Of a stretch of DNA of 64,000 nucleotides, positions 23,687 through 31,629 are shown piece after piece. The stretch covers positions 497,850 to 561,849 of the forward strand of contig CP070761.1 in the NCBI GenBank assembly GCA_020348985.1, given 5' to 3'. Each line of letters starts with the position of its first letter. The first letter of the stretch is position 1. The position numbers were made by a program, and so were the translations under genes. Below the pieces are notes generated by a model, which had not been told where the DNA came from, did no database searches, and worked only from the letters and a program-made list of their open reading frames with translations. Origin of the DNA: Candidatus Thorarchaeota archaeon. GTDB taxonomy: Archaea; Asgardarchaeota; Thorarchaeia; Thorarchaeales; Thorarchaeaceae.

Positions 23687-23729
23687 AACCTATCTCATAG
23701 ATGATAGTATCTTACCGATGAGATGGGTT
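23687..23729 (+). promoter_or_regulatory. imperfect inverted repeat before the retropepsin cluster
   Basis: AACCTATCTCAT (23687-23698) and ATGAGATGGGTT (23718-23729) pair over 12 bases with one G-T pair, spaced by 19 bases. They lie 60-100 bases upstream of the first retropepsin-like gene and just downstream of a TATA-like ATTTTAAA. The element is either an operator, perhaps for the wHTH protein encoded at 26394, or a 5' leader hairpin. Confidence 0.4.
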
Positions 23730-23789
23730 GTACTCAAATCATCTGGGAGGACAGACACACGAAATTGGAACAGTGAGGAGAACAGATAG

Positions 23790-24641
23790 ATGGAAATGAA
23801 ATTCGAGTTCGATACAGACGCAAGATGTGGACATGTTGCATTGCCAGTTCACATCAATGGAGAAGGACCATTCCTGCTCCATTTGGATACAGGTGGAGCC
23901 CGTACTTCCTTGAGTCACTCAGTGGTCAAAAAACTCGGTCTTGAGGCAACAGACCCTCCTAAGGAGATGGAGGCAGTGGGAGTTGGTGGCCCAGTTGACA
24001 TCAAGCTTTCCAAGGTTGACAAGATTGAGATAGGCACCGAAGTCTTAGAGGATGAGGAGATTATTGTCGTTGACTTCGAAGGAATCTTTGGAACTCAGTT
24101 TGACGGTATCATCGGCCATTCCATGCTGAAACATTACAAGATGACTGTGGACTACGTGAACCAGACTTTCAAACTTGAGAAAGACAACGGTAATGCTTCA
24201 AATAAATCGGTGGAGTGGGCAGGCTTTGAATATTTGGACGGAACACATCTTGTTGGCGTCCCTGTTCACATCAACGAGAACGGACCATACATGTTTGCGG
24301 TTGATACTGGGTCCAGTGGAAATGTCATGACTCCGAAAGTTGCGCAAGATCTCGGTCTAATGGTACCAGCGGCTGGTGCTAGTGACGCCTGCTCAGGCGG
24401 CGATTGTGCAGGTGTTGGTGGAACAATGACTGGCTACGGTGTACAAGTACGACGTCTTACAGTTGGCTCAGCGGCACAAGAGGATGTGATTGTTGGTGTG
24501 ATAGATCTGAAGGTTGTCTCTTCCAAGGGAGACGCTCTTGACAATGGAATCATAGGCTATCCATTCTTGAAGGACTATCAGCTCATTATCGACTATCCGA
24601 ATGAGCGTTTCGCATTAGTCAATGGACAGAATAGCAATTAG
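23790..24641 (+). CDS. two-lobed retropepsin-like aspartic protease, copy 1
   Basis: The protein has 283 residues and is made of two similar halves. Each half opens with a beta-rich segment and NGEGPF/NENGPY and carries the Asp-Thr-Gly active-site motif: D33 in LHLDTGGARTS and D172 in FAVDTGSSGNV. Each ends with the psi-loop-like GIIG followed by LKxYxxxxDYxNxxxxL. Two DTG lobes in one chain mimic pepsin, while each lobe looks like a retropepsin or clan AA monomer. There is no signal peptide or helix, so it is cytoplasmic. Both Asp are present, which suggests an active peptidase. GAGGAGAA lies upstream of the ATG. The two genes that follow are paralogues, 13 and 19 bases apart, forming an operon with a downstream wHTH regulator. 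Confidence 0.78.
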   Translation: MEMKFEFDTDARCGHVALPVHINGEGPFLLHLDTGGARTSLSHSVVKKLGLEATDPPKEMEAVGVGGPVDIKLSKVDKIEIGTEVLEDEEIIVVDFEGIFGTQFDGIIGHSMLKHYKMTVDYVNQTFKLEKDNGNASNKSVEWAGFEYLDGTHLVGVPVHINENGPYMFAVDTGSSGNVMTPKVAQDLGLMVPAAGASDACSGGDCAGVGGTMTGYGVQVRRLTVGSAAQEDVIVGVIDLKVVSSKGDALDNGIIGYPFLKDYQLIIDYPNERFALVNGQNSN

Positions 24642-24654
24642 GTTGTGATGAAGA

Positions 24655-25473
24655 ATGGAATTGAAATTCGAGTTGACTAGCGGGAATCTCATAGAAGTCT
24701 CGGATGTTTTCATTAACGATGAAGGCCCATTCAAGTTCATCATCGATACAGGAGCACGGGTCACATCAATACCTGCCGAACTAGCTGAGAAATTGGGCTT
24801 GGAGACCTATAATAGCGCATCTCCCTATTCGAAGGATCTCAAGCTCGTGCATAAGGCAGCTCGCCTAGAGAGGCTGAAAGTTGGCTCTGAGGTGTTTGAA
24901 GACGAAGAGATTCTCGTACTCGACCTGACGATTTGCTGCGGAGCCGGCGTCATTGGCCACACTACATTGAAACACTTCAAGATGTCAGTGGACTACGATG
25001 AGAAAGTCGTGAGGTTGGAGCGCCCATCTGAGGTATCTCAGGACGACGACGTAGATTGGATTCCACTCATATACGTAGATGGTTCTCATCTCTTCGAGGT
25101 CCCGGTAACGATTAATGACACTGGACCTCACACTTTCGTCATGGACACTGGGGCTGGAGGTTCAGCCATGGATCTTGAGACCGCTACTTCACTGGGACTA
25201 TCGGTAAAGCCTGTGCCCGGTCTAATTGTTCGGGGACTCTATGGTGATAACCAGGGGAGTCAGACCGTCGTTGAAAATGTGACAATCGGACACATCGACA
25301 GAGAGTCGTTCCCTTTCATCACTCTACCAATGAATGCCGTATGTGGATGCGGTGGCACCAATTCCATAGCAAGAAACGGGATTATAGGCTTCGACTTCCT
25401 AAAAGGCGTAGAGTTGGTCATTGACTACCCTGGTGAACGCTACGCGTTCATTGAGAAAAGAGAAGACAACTGA
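24655..25473 (+). CDS. two-lobed retropepsin-like aspartic protease, copy 2
   Basis: The protein has 272 residues with the same two-lobe plan as copy 1. D31 lies in FIIDTGARVTS and D164 in FVMDTGAGGSA, each followed by a helix (LAEKLGLE, ATSLGLS). Psi-loop-like motifs are GVIGHTTLKHF and GIIGFDFLKGV. Both catalytic Asp are kept. There is no export signal. It starts 13 bases after copy 1. Its cysteines (TICCGAG, AVCGCGG) differ from copy 1. The copies are clearly homologous but well diverged, suggesting different substrates or heteromers (inference). Confidence 0.78.
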   Translation: MELKFELTSGNLIEVSDVFINDEGPFKFIIDTGARVTSIPAELAEKLGLETYNSASPYSKDLKLVHKAARLERLKVGSEVFEDEEILVLDLTICCGAGVIGHTTLKHFKMSVDYDEKVVRLERPSEVSQDDDVDWIPLIYVDGSHLFEVPVTINDTGPHTFVMDTGAGGSAMDLETATSLGLSVKPVPGLIVRGLYGDNQGSQTVVENVTIGHIDRESFPFITLPMNAVCGCGGTNSIARNGIIGFDFLKGVELVIDYPGERYAFIEKREDN

Positions 25474-25492
25474 GAATTGGAGATTCACGAAT

Positions 25493-26293
25493 ATGGAGTT
25501 AGATTTCCGATTAGACCCCACGATGCACATCCGAATACATGCGAGTGTTAACGGTACTGGTCCTCATGACTTCCACGTGGACACAGGCGCAAGAGCCACC
25601 ACAATTTCAAGGGCTCTGGCAGAGCAGCTCAAAATCGAAACCTATGAGGAAGAACGCGAAAGAGCTGGAATAACGTACCAGACTACTCTAGCACGATTGG
25701 ACAACCTACGCATAGGAACGGATGAGTTCGTAGACGAAGAGGTCCTTGTAATGGACCTCCACAAGATGTTCGGGCCTAGTGCTCCTTACGGCAATGTAGG
25801 ATACACCACACTGAAACACTACGTCTTTTCGGTCAATTATACTGACCAAAAGCTGCGACTTGAAAGAGAGGAGCCGAAAGGGATTGCTGAGTGGATAGAC
25901 TTCCAGTATGTCGGTGGTTCACATCTGGTTGGAGTGCCAACCATCGTTAATGGAAAGGGGCCCTATGAGCTCATCATTGAAACAGGATCTGGAATCACGA
26001 TTCTCTCTCCTGAGTTGGCAAACGATTTAGAGCTTGGAGGGAACATGCAGGAAGTGATGGTCAGAGGTGTCGAAGGACAAACAACAGCTCACTTCGCATC
26101 TATAGACAGTCTGTCTGTTGGCAAATTCCTGCAGAAGAATCTCCAAGTCATTGTGATGGATCTGGGAAGCGTTGCAAGGAGTGGAGGCCTAATCAAGGAC
26201 GGCGCAATTGGGTACAACTTTCTAAAGAGTTTCGAGACAATCATTGACTATCCAAACATGAGAATCTCATTCGTACCAAAGGGACACAATTAA
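25493..26293 (+). CDS. two-lobed retropepsin-like protein, copy 3, with Asp to Glu change
   Basis: The protein is 266 residues from the ATG at 25493 (MELDFRLDPTM). That residue matches the start of copies 1 and 2, while the longer frame overlaps copy 2. The first lobe keeps D30 in FHVDTGARATT. In the second lobe the catalytic position is Glu (E163 in LIIETGSGITI). The rest of that lobe is normal, ending GAIGYNFLKSF then TIIDYPN. The protein is probably inactive or altered as a single-chain protease, or acts as a regulatory partner of copies 1 and 2 (inference). It is the third gene of the cluster, 19 bases after copy 2. Confidence 0.75.
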   Translation: MELDFRLDPTMHIRIHASVNGTGPHDFHVDTGARATTISRALAEQLKIETYEEERERAGITYQTTLARLDNLRIGTDEFVDEEVLVMDLHKMFGPSAPYGNVGYTTLKHYVFSVNYTDQKLRLEREEPKGIAEWIDFQYVGGSHLVGVPTIVNGKGPYELIIETGSGITILSPELANDLELGGNMQEVMVRGVEGQTTAHFASIDSLSVGKFLQKNLQVIVMDLGSVARSGGLIKDGAIGYNFLKSFETIIDYPNMRISFVPKGHN

Positions 26294-26393
26294 GAAACAC
26301 AAAGGATACACTAAAGTATCTCACAGGTGAAATGGGTTTCAGAGACCAAGAGTGTGGGAGACGGTGACAGCAAGTTCAGTCGCTTCAAGCAAA

Positions 26394-27071
26394 ATGGACG
26401 ACAGACTCAGAAAAGTCAGGCTCTACACGAGAGTTGGACAACAGGAGTCGTCGCTCCAGATATACTCATATCTTATGATTAATGGCAAGACGACTGCAGC
26501 CGAACTCAGGCGGAAAACAGGTCTGAGCAATGCAACTGTCTTCAGGAGTCTTGCTCTGCTTTTGGAAGCACAACTAGTGGACAAAGAAGAAGACCCGGAC
26601 GCCACAGATCGTCGCTACAGTATGCACTACTACATAACTCGAAACATCGTGGACGTCAGTAAAAAGCTCGTCACGAAAAGTCTGGTGACTTTCGCTGAAA
26701 TGACCGGCAAGTCAAAGACTCTGCAAGCATGGTATCAGGTTCTCGAATACCTACCTCTTACACTAAACCGCTTTACCTCCCAATATGCGCTGGACATTGG
26801 ATGCACTCCAGTAGATGACGATGAAGTTGAAGAAGCGAGATTCGTGAAGATGATGGCATTTTGCGTTGACAGCATAGACGACGTGAAAACACTTTTGATG
26901 AAGGTCCAGCAGTTTGTTGGAGAGTATCAAGCACTTCAAGGGAAGGAAAAGAGAAACTGGAAGAGCCCTCTTGCAAATCCCGTTGTTTTGTCAGTGAGCG
27001 TTGTCGCTCCCGCTCCTGAGACCGTGCCTTGCAAACCTACTGCAATTCTCCGCGTTTCAGAGAAGAAGTAG
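26394..27071 (+). CDS. winged-helix transcription regulator (MarR/TrmB-like)
   Basis: The protein is about 225 residues from the ATG at 26394; a GTG at 26352 in frame is an alternative. The wHTH is IYSYLMINGKTTAAELRRKTGLSNATVFRSLALLLEA, then a wing (DRRYSMHYYITRN). The C-terminal half is helical with no recognised ligand domain. It lies 100 bases after the third retropepsin gene on the same strand, so it may be cotranscribed with and regulate that cluster. It also borders the ArsR-like gene, which is convergent with an 8-base gap. Confidence 0.72.
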   Translation: MDDRLRKVRLYTRVGQQESSLQIYSYLMINGKTTAAELRRKTGLSNATVFRSLALLLEAQLVDKEEDPDATDRRYSMHYYITRNIVDVSKKLVTKSLVTFAEMTGKSKTLQAWYQVLEYLPLTLNRFTSQYALDIGCTPVDDDEVEEARFVKMMAFCVDSIDDVKTLLMKVQQFVGEYQALQGKEKRNWKSPLANPVVLSVSVVAPAPETVPCKPTAILRVSEKK

Positions 27072-27078
27072 CGGATTG

Positions 27079-27693
27079 TTAGTTTCCTACAGTTCTACGT
27101 ACAATGGGCAGCAATCCCGCAAAAGCTATGTGTGTAGAATCTGACTCTGCCTTACTTTCGACGGATTCGAGTTTCTTCTCTACCTCTTTTAAGAAACTCG
27201 TGTATTCCTCGTTCCAAATCCTGGCCTGCTTTTCTGATAGTACAAGGAATGTGAAACACATTGGATCAGAGATGGCAGACTCCGCAGATAGACTTGCGAA
27301 CTGAGCCCGTCGAAGCTTTGCCGTCTCAGTTGCAAGATTGGCAATCATTTGTAGATGTGATGCAGCAGATTCCAGAAAGCTGACTCGCTCTCGATGCTTC
27401 TCTGATGAATATGACCTTAGTTCAATCTCCAAACGCTGTTTAGTATCAGGCCGAAGGGTATAGATTTTGACAGGACGACCGGTGGGCTTTACCGTTACTT
27501 CAAGGAGCCCTGATTCAACCATCTTCGCTAGATGATGAGTCAACGTGCTTCTTCCTATAGTCAACTGTTCCATGAGTTGTCGTGCAGTCACTTCAGATCC
27601 AATCAGCACCTCAAGATAGATGCGAGAACGCACGGCGTCCGACAATATCTCCATGAGTCGCAGTTTTTTCTGCTCTTCCTTACTTGCACTCAT
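27079..27693 (-). CDS. ArsR-like winged-helix regulator
   Basis: The protein is 204 residues from the ATG at 27693, chosen because GGAGGT lies 8 bases upstream; a GTG one codon earlier is possible. The HTH is ILSDAVRSRIYLEVLIGSEVTARQLMEQLTIGRSTLTHHLAKMVESGLLEV, followed by the wing GRPVKIYTLRPD. The second half is helical and probably mediates dimerisation or sensing. No metal-binding cysteine pair is present. It is divergent from a class C serine hydrolase, and the shared 114-bp promoter region contains a perfect TTTCGAT-type palindrome. Confidence 0.82.
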   Translation of the reverse strand: MSASKEEQKKLRLMEILSDAVRSRIYLEVLIGSEVTARQLMEQLTIGRSTLTHHLAKMVESGLLEVTVKPTGRPVKIYTLRPDTKQRLEIELRSYSSEKHRERVSFLESAASHLQMIANLATETAKLRRAQFASLSAESAISDPMCFTFLVLSEKQARIWNEEYTSFLKEVEKKLESVESKAESDSTHIAFAGLLPIVRRTVGN

Positions 27694-27755
27694 CACAATC
27701 GACCTCCGGTTTCGATGCTTTAGTGGTAGATTTTATAATCGCATTGTTTTAAAAT

Positions 27756-27788
27756 ATTTCGATGTCATCGAAATGATACGAATGTATC
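27756..27788. promoter_or_regulatory. operator palindromes between ArsR-like and serine hydrolase genes
   Basis: ATTTCGATG-T-CATCGAAAT (27756-27774) is a perfect 9-bp inverted repeat. It is followed directly by GATAC-GAAT-GTATC (27775-27788). Half-sites TTTCGATG at 27710 and TATCGAAA at 27785 add further copies. The main palindrome lies between a TATA-like TTTAAAATA (27749-27757) and the expected start of the hydrolase mRNA. This suits repression by the divergently encoded ArsR-like protein. Confidence 0.75.
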
Positions 27789-27807
27789 GAAACATGAGAG
27801 ATGAGAC

Positions 27808-28800
27808 ATGATTGATACAGAGAAGATCCATTCATTCATTGACAAGCTGGAGCGTGAAGACAAGTTCTCCGGAACAGTGCTCATCGCCAAAGACAATGAG
27901 ACTGTTTTCGAGCGTGCATACGGACTCGCGTCCAAAACATTCAGCGTACCCAACACAATAGAAACGAAGTTCAACTTGGGCTCGTTGAACAAGATCTTCA
28001 CGAAGGTAGCAATCCTCCAATTGATGCAGGAGAGCATGCTGGAGCTAGATGATAGGGTTGAGAAGTTCCTCCCTGATTATCCATCAGACGCAGTGAAACG
28101 CTCCACGGTACGGCATCTAATCAATCACACGTCTGGTTTGGGCCATTACTGGACTCAGAAGTTTCGGGCATCGAACGGTAATCTCAGAACCGTTGACGAC
28201 TTCGTTAGGTTGTTCCAAGATGATCTGCTCCTGTTTGAACCAGGAGAAAGGAAGGAATACAGCAACAATGGGTATGTTCTACTCGGCAAGGTAATCGAGA
28301 TCCTATCAGGTCAGAGCTATTACAACTATATCAAAGACCGGATATACAAACTAGCTGGCATGCACTCTACGGACCACTTTGAACTGGATAGTCTAGAACC
28401 TGATTTGGCTACTGGCTATACAATCCACAAGGATGACGGTTGCTGTCCAGAAAGCAGAGAACAGGAATTGAGAAACAACATCTTCACAATAGGGTCAAAG
28501 GGAAGTCCTGCAGGCGGAGGCTTCTCCACTGTTCATGACATGCTAAGGTTCGACATTGCTGCGGCTGAGAACAAGCTCTTGGCTCCTGAGTACTCCGCAA
28601 TGATCTTCCGACCTATTGATGGTGAACCGGACTCCAAGCTACCCAGACTCATCCTACAAGCAGGAGGAGCTGCCGGTGTCTCTGCTTTCTATGCGAAGTA
28701 TCCTTATGATGGATACATTGCTGTGATTCTCTCGAACTATGACCCGGAAAACACAGAATCTGTCGAGAAGAGGATTCGGGATGAGATAATCGGCTCGTGA
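27808..28800 (+). CDS. class C beta-lactamase-like serine hydrolase
   Basis: The protein has 330 residues in the penicillin-binding/AmpC family. The catalytic SxxK is S59-L-N-K62 in NLGSLNKIFTK, the YxN motif is EYSNNGY, and the third motif appears as LQAGGAAGVS in place of KTG/HxG. There is no signal peptide, so it is cytoplasmic. Many archaeal members are esterases or peptidases rather than lactamases. The ATG start is clear. It is divergent from the ArsR-like regulator and probably controlled by the palindromes between them. Confidence 0.85.
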   Translation: MIDTEKIHSFIDKLEREDKFSGTVLIAKDNETVFERAYGLASKTFSVPNTIETKFNLGSLNKIFTKVAILQLMQESMLELDDRVEKFLPDYPSDAVKRSTVRHLINHTSGLGHYWTQKFRASNGNLRTVDDFVRLFQDDLLLFEPGERKEYSNNGYVLLGKVIEILSGQSYYNYIKDRIYKLAGMHSTDHFELDSLEPDLATGYTIHKDDGCCPESREQELRNNIFTIGSKGSPAGGGFSTVHDMLRFDIAAAENKLLAPEYSAMIFRPIDGEPDSKLPRLILQAGGAAGVSAFYAKYPYDGYIAVILSNYDPENTESVEKRIRDEIIGS

Positions 28801-28954
28801 GTGGTCATAGAGATTCCACAAGTTTTTTGCGCATGAATGTCAAGTACTCTGGTCAGAAATTCGTGTGTTCGAGGAAGAAAGCCGATGCTGCTTTACGGCA
28901 CTAGCTGCAAAGCAGAAGGTTGACGCACTCGAGCTAGATTGAGGAGGGTATCCT

Positions 28955-30013
28955 TTGAAACAACTAGGGCTTCTCTTGGATTGGAAGTTTAGATACACTC
29001 TCTGCGCACTCTTGATTCTACTTACTCCAACGTGGTGTAACGCAACATCATCTGCCCAAGATGATGCAGAATTCCGTTTCATAGCATACGGGGATACAAG
29101 AGGAGACGGATCCGAGTCAGTATCCCCGCTACACGTTGATATTGTTGGGCTTTACATTCAGCATGACCCAGATCTCATTATACATTCTGGAGATATGGTC
29201 AACCACGGAGGGGAGTCCTACCAATGGCCACTGTTCAACGACTCAATGACGGCTGTCTGGGAACTAGGAATTCCTTTCTATGGAGCGGCGGGTAATCATG
29301 AGGTATACACTGATGTATGGGGCGTTTCTGATGATGACTACAGTAACTACCTTGACTACTTTGACTACACTGATGTAATCGACCAACCAGGAGAGACTGA
29401 GCTGCATTATTCTTTTGACATGGATGGAATACACTTCATTATTCTCAACACTGTCGAAGAATGGACTTACAACGATTTCACGTGTTCAACTGCTCAGATG
29501 AACTGGCTTGAAGACGACCTCGCAGCAGGGCATGAATTCATTGTTGTTGCGTTCCACAATCCCGCATGGTCAATAAGAGCAGACCGCCCAGAACGTTGGG
29601 CGCAAGCTGAAAGCATCCGTAACACCTTCCACTCAATGTTCATAGATAATGGAGTAGATATTGTCTTCAATGGACATGATCACTGCTACTATAGAACTGT
29701 CAGAGATGGAATCTTCTATGTAATTACTGGAGGGGGTGGAGCACCTCTTTGCGAAATCCAGACAGAAGACACTGTCTGGCAAGATGGAGATGTTGGATTC
29801 AGTGACTATCACTATTGCTTGGCAAAGGTAGCAAGTGGACTTCTTAGCGTTGAGGTTTATCTCATGAACGGTACTGTCGCAGATGACTTCGACCTTGACG
29901 TGTCAGCTGCGAGTCCACCTCCCCTGTTCGAAGGAACTACTCTGATTGTCGTTGGGACAGTAGTTGTGATTGCGCTTCTTGTGATTGTTGCACTAAGAAG
30001 AAGAGCACAATGA
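28955..30013 (+). CDS. secreted, membrane-anchored metallophosphoesterase
   Basis: The protein has 352 residues and starts at a TTG preceded by GAGGAGGG. A signal peptide (TLCALLILLTPTWCNATSS) leads to a calcineurin-type phosphoesterase domain. The five metal blocks are YGDTRGDG, IHSGDMVNHG, AGNHEVY, FHNPAW and NGHDHCYYR. The last block resembles purple acid phosphatases. A C-terminal stalk (SPPPLFEG), one helix and ALRRRAQ fix it to the outer membrane face. It would hydrolyse extracellular phosphate esters. It is convergent with the TetR gene, with a 9-base gap. It may be independent of its neighbours. Confidence 0.88.
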   Translation: MKQLGLLLDWKFRYTLCALLILLTPTWCNATSSAQDDAEFRFIAYGDTRGDGSESVSPLHVDIVGLYIQHDPDLIIHSGDMVNHGGESYQWPLFNDSMTAVWELGIPFYGAAGNHEVYTDVWGVSDDDYSNYLDYFDYTDVIDQPGETELHYSFDMDGIHFIILNTVEEWTYNDFTCSTAQMNWLEDDLAAGHEFIVVAFHNPAWSIRADRPERWAQAESIRNTFHSMFIDNGVDIVFNGHDHCYYRTVRDGIFYVITGGGGAPLCEIQTEDTVWQDGDVGFSDYHYCLAKVASGLLSVEVYLMNGTVADDFDLDVSAASPPPLFEGTTLIVVGTVVVIALLVIVALRRRAQ

Positions 30014-30022
30014 GAAGAAGCA

Positions 30023-30619
30023 CTACTCGATCCCAAATGTATACAGAACCATATGGTGAAGATATTCTACGTATGCAGCATCGTCCTTGAACAGAGCAAT
30101 CCTCAAATGAGTTTCCCTAACTTCTGACATGACAGTGAAAGCCAGATGGAGTTTGATGAGAATCTCATCCATGGGAGTTCTTCTGAACATCTTCAGAGTA
30201 GCAAGTCTTTCCGCAACCATTCTGTAGAAACCGATTATAATCGGCCTAATATCCTCGGTGAGCTCAGGAGAAACAGTGCTCGTGTCTCTCAACGACGATC
30301 CATAGAGTGAACCGTTTCTACGCAATTCCAAGTGCAGCTTGATTATGGCTTTCCATTTCTCTTTGAAGTTGGATTCGTTCATTAAGTCAAGGTCTACAAG
30401 GTCCACTAGAGCCTCAATGTTCCGCTTCATCATCTCCTTGAGTATGTCTGCCTTTCCCTTCGGGAAATAGCGATAAACAGTACCGATACTCAATCCAGCC
30501 TCATCAGGAATATCGTTGATGCTAAAACCTTCGTAGCCTCTCCCAGAAACGAGTCTGTCCATAGCAGAGATGATTGCCTCGATTTTTGAAGCCTTGTCCC
30601 TAGTAAACTTCTTGGACAT
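30023..30619 (-). CDS. TetR-family transcription regulator
   Basis: The protein has 198 residues. The DNA-binding domain is AMDRLVSGRGYEGFSINDIPDEAGLSIG with the signature TVYRYFPKGKADILKEMM. The remainder is the helical ligand-binding domain. The ATG abuts the ATG of the opposite ORF (CAT-ATG at 30617-30622). It is divergent from a SAM methyltransferase, and two 22-bp direct repeats lie in the intervening region. It likely represses the methyltransferase and itself. It differs in sequence from the TetR at 22929. Confidence 0.87.
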   Translation of the reverse strand: MSKKFTRDKASKIEAIISAMDRLVSGRGYEGFSINDIPDEAGLSIGTVYRYFPKGKADILKEMMKRNIEALVDLVDLDLMNESNFKEKWKAIIKLHLELRRNGSLYGSSLRDTSTVSPELTEDIRPIIIGFYRMVAERLATLKMFRRTPMDEILIKLHLAFTVMSEVRETHLRIALFKDDAAYVEYLHHMVLYTFGIE

Positions 30620-30664
30620 ATGTCGGTCGTGTCGATTGAAGCACCAAGGACATATGAAGCTTGG

Positions 30665-30716
30665 TATATGAGTAGTTGCTCAGTTATCAAGTCTTATATG
30701 AGTAGACGCTCAGTTA
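30665..30716. promoter_or_regulatory. paired direct-repeat operators of TetR/methyltransferase
   Basis: Two 22-bp copies, TATATGAGTAG-NN-GCTCAGTTA with the middle pair TT or AC excepted, run at 30665-30686 and 30695-30716, exactly 30 bp apart. Each carries a weakly palindromic TGAGT..GCTCA core. The second copy contains a TATA-like TTATATG about 25 bases upstream of the GTG at 30722. These are probable TetR binding sites overlapping both promoters. Confidence 0.7.
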
Positions 30717-30721
30717 CTCCT

Positions 30722-31567
30722 GTGATTACTTTGACCGTAAAGACAACTGGGTTGAAGAAAAGAGAGGTCGAGAACTTGGGGCACTATGAGTTCATGGCGT
30801 ACATCGGAGTTCCATACTTCAGATGGGGTGGAATGGACACGACTGATAAACTTGCGAGTCTTTGCGGAGTTGAGAAGGGCAAGAGGGTCCTTTTGGTCGG
30901 CTGTGGGACAGGATACAGCGCATTCCACTTGGCCAAGAATTACGAGTGTGAGGTTGTGGGAGTTGATATATCCAACTTTCTGATAACAGTGGCGCAAGAG
31001 AAAGTTGAGGAAATGGGTCTTGGGGGTCTTGTCTCATTCGAAGTTGGCGACGCGCATGATCTTCAGTTCGATGATGGATCCTTTGGTGTCGTTCTCACCG
31101 AGTCAGTTGTGATCTTCCTCGACAAGGAAAGAGCACTGCTAGAGTTTGCGAGGGTTCTGCGTCCGGGAGGATTCCTAGGCATCAGTGAAATCTATCAAGC
31201 AGATGACGCACCAGAAGAGGTCTCAAACAGGATTGAGGAAGCCGCCAGGATGTTGAGCGAGAATGTCGGAGTTGAGGTTACGGTCCCGACTCCTCGACAG
31301 TGGATTGGCCACATGTCCGATGCCGGGCTTCAAAGCATTCAAACCGAGAAGCAGGAAATCGGCCTGACTTCGGGCGATTGGGCAGAAGTAGTTGGAAGAG
31401 CAGGTGTAGCTAGAGTCAGCTTGAAAGCTATGTACTATCTACTAAGAAGCAAAAAGATCAGAGGCCGTCTTCAAAGAGATAAACGGGTCAGAGAAATGTT
31501 CATGGAAGATGAAACAACAAAGAAATTCTTCGGACCTCTGCTCTGTGTTGGGACCAAGCCAGGTTAG
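30722..31567 (+). CDS. class I SAM-dependent methyltransferase
   Basis: The protein is about 281 residues from the proposed GTG. The frame stays open to an ATG at 30620, but that stretch holds the operator repeats. A TATA-like sequence centred at 30697 puts the transcription start at about 30722, giving a leaderless GTG. The SAM motif is VLLVGCGTGYSAFHLAK, then VVGVDIS, VGDAHDLQFDDGSF and ARVLRPGGFLGISE, as in type 11 methyltransferases. The C-terminal region (after about 180) is helical. Small-molecule or lipid methylation is most likely. Control is by the divergent TetR protein. Confidence 0.85.
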   Translation: MITLTVKTTGLKKREVENLGHYEFMAYIGVPYFRWGGMDTTDKLASLCGVEKGKRVLLVGCGTGYSAFHLAKNYECEVVGVDISNFLITVAQEKVEEMGLGGLVSFEVGDAHDLQFDDGSFGVVLTESVVIFLDKERALLEFARVLRPGGFLGISEIYQADDAPEEVSNRIEEAARMLSENVGVEVTVPTPRQWIGHMSDAGLQSIQTEKQEIGLTSGDWAEVVGRAGVARVSLKAMYYLLRSKKIRGRLQRDKRVREMFMEDETTKKFFGPLLCVGTKPG

Positions 31568-31629
31568 AAGGCCTTCAATATCTCATCTACCATTCTCGAC
31601 ACTCGGCTGAATGAAGCAATATGTACGTG

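Noticed and set aside
30620-30721. ATG-initiated start of the methyltransferase
   Set aside because: The stretch contains the promoter and operator repeats and abuts the divergent TetR ATG. A leaderless GTG at 30722 fits better.
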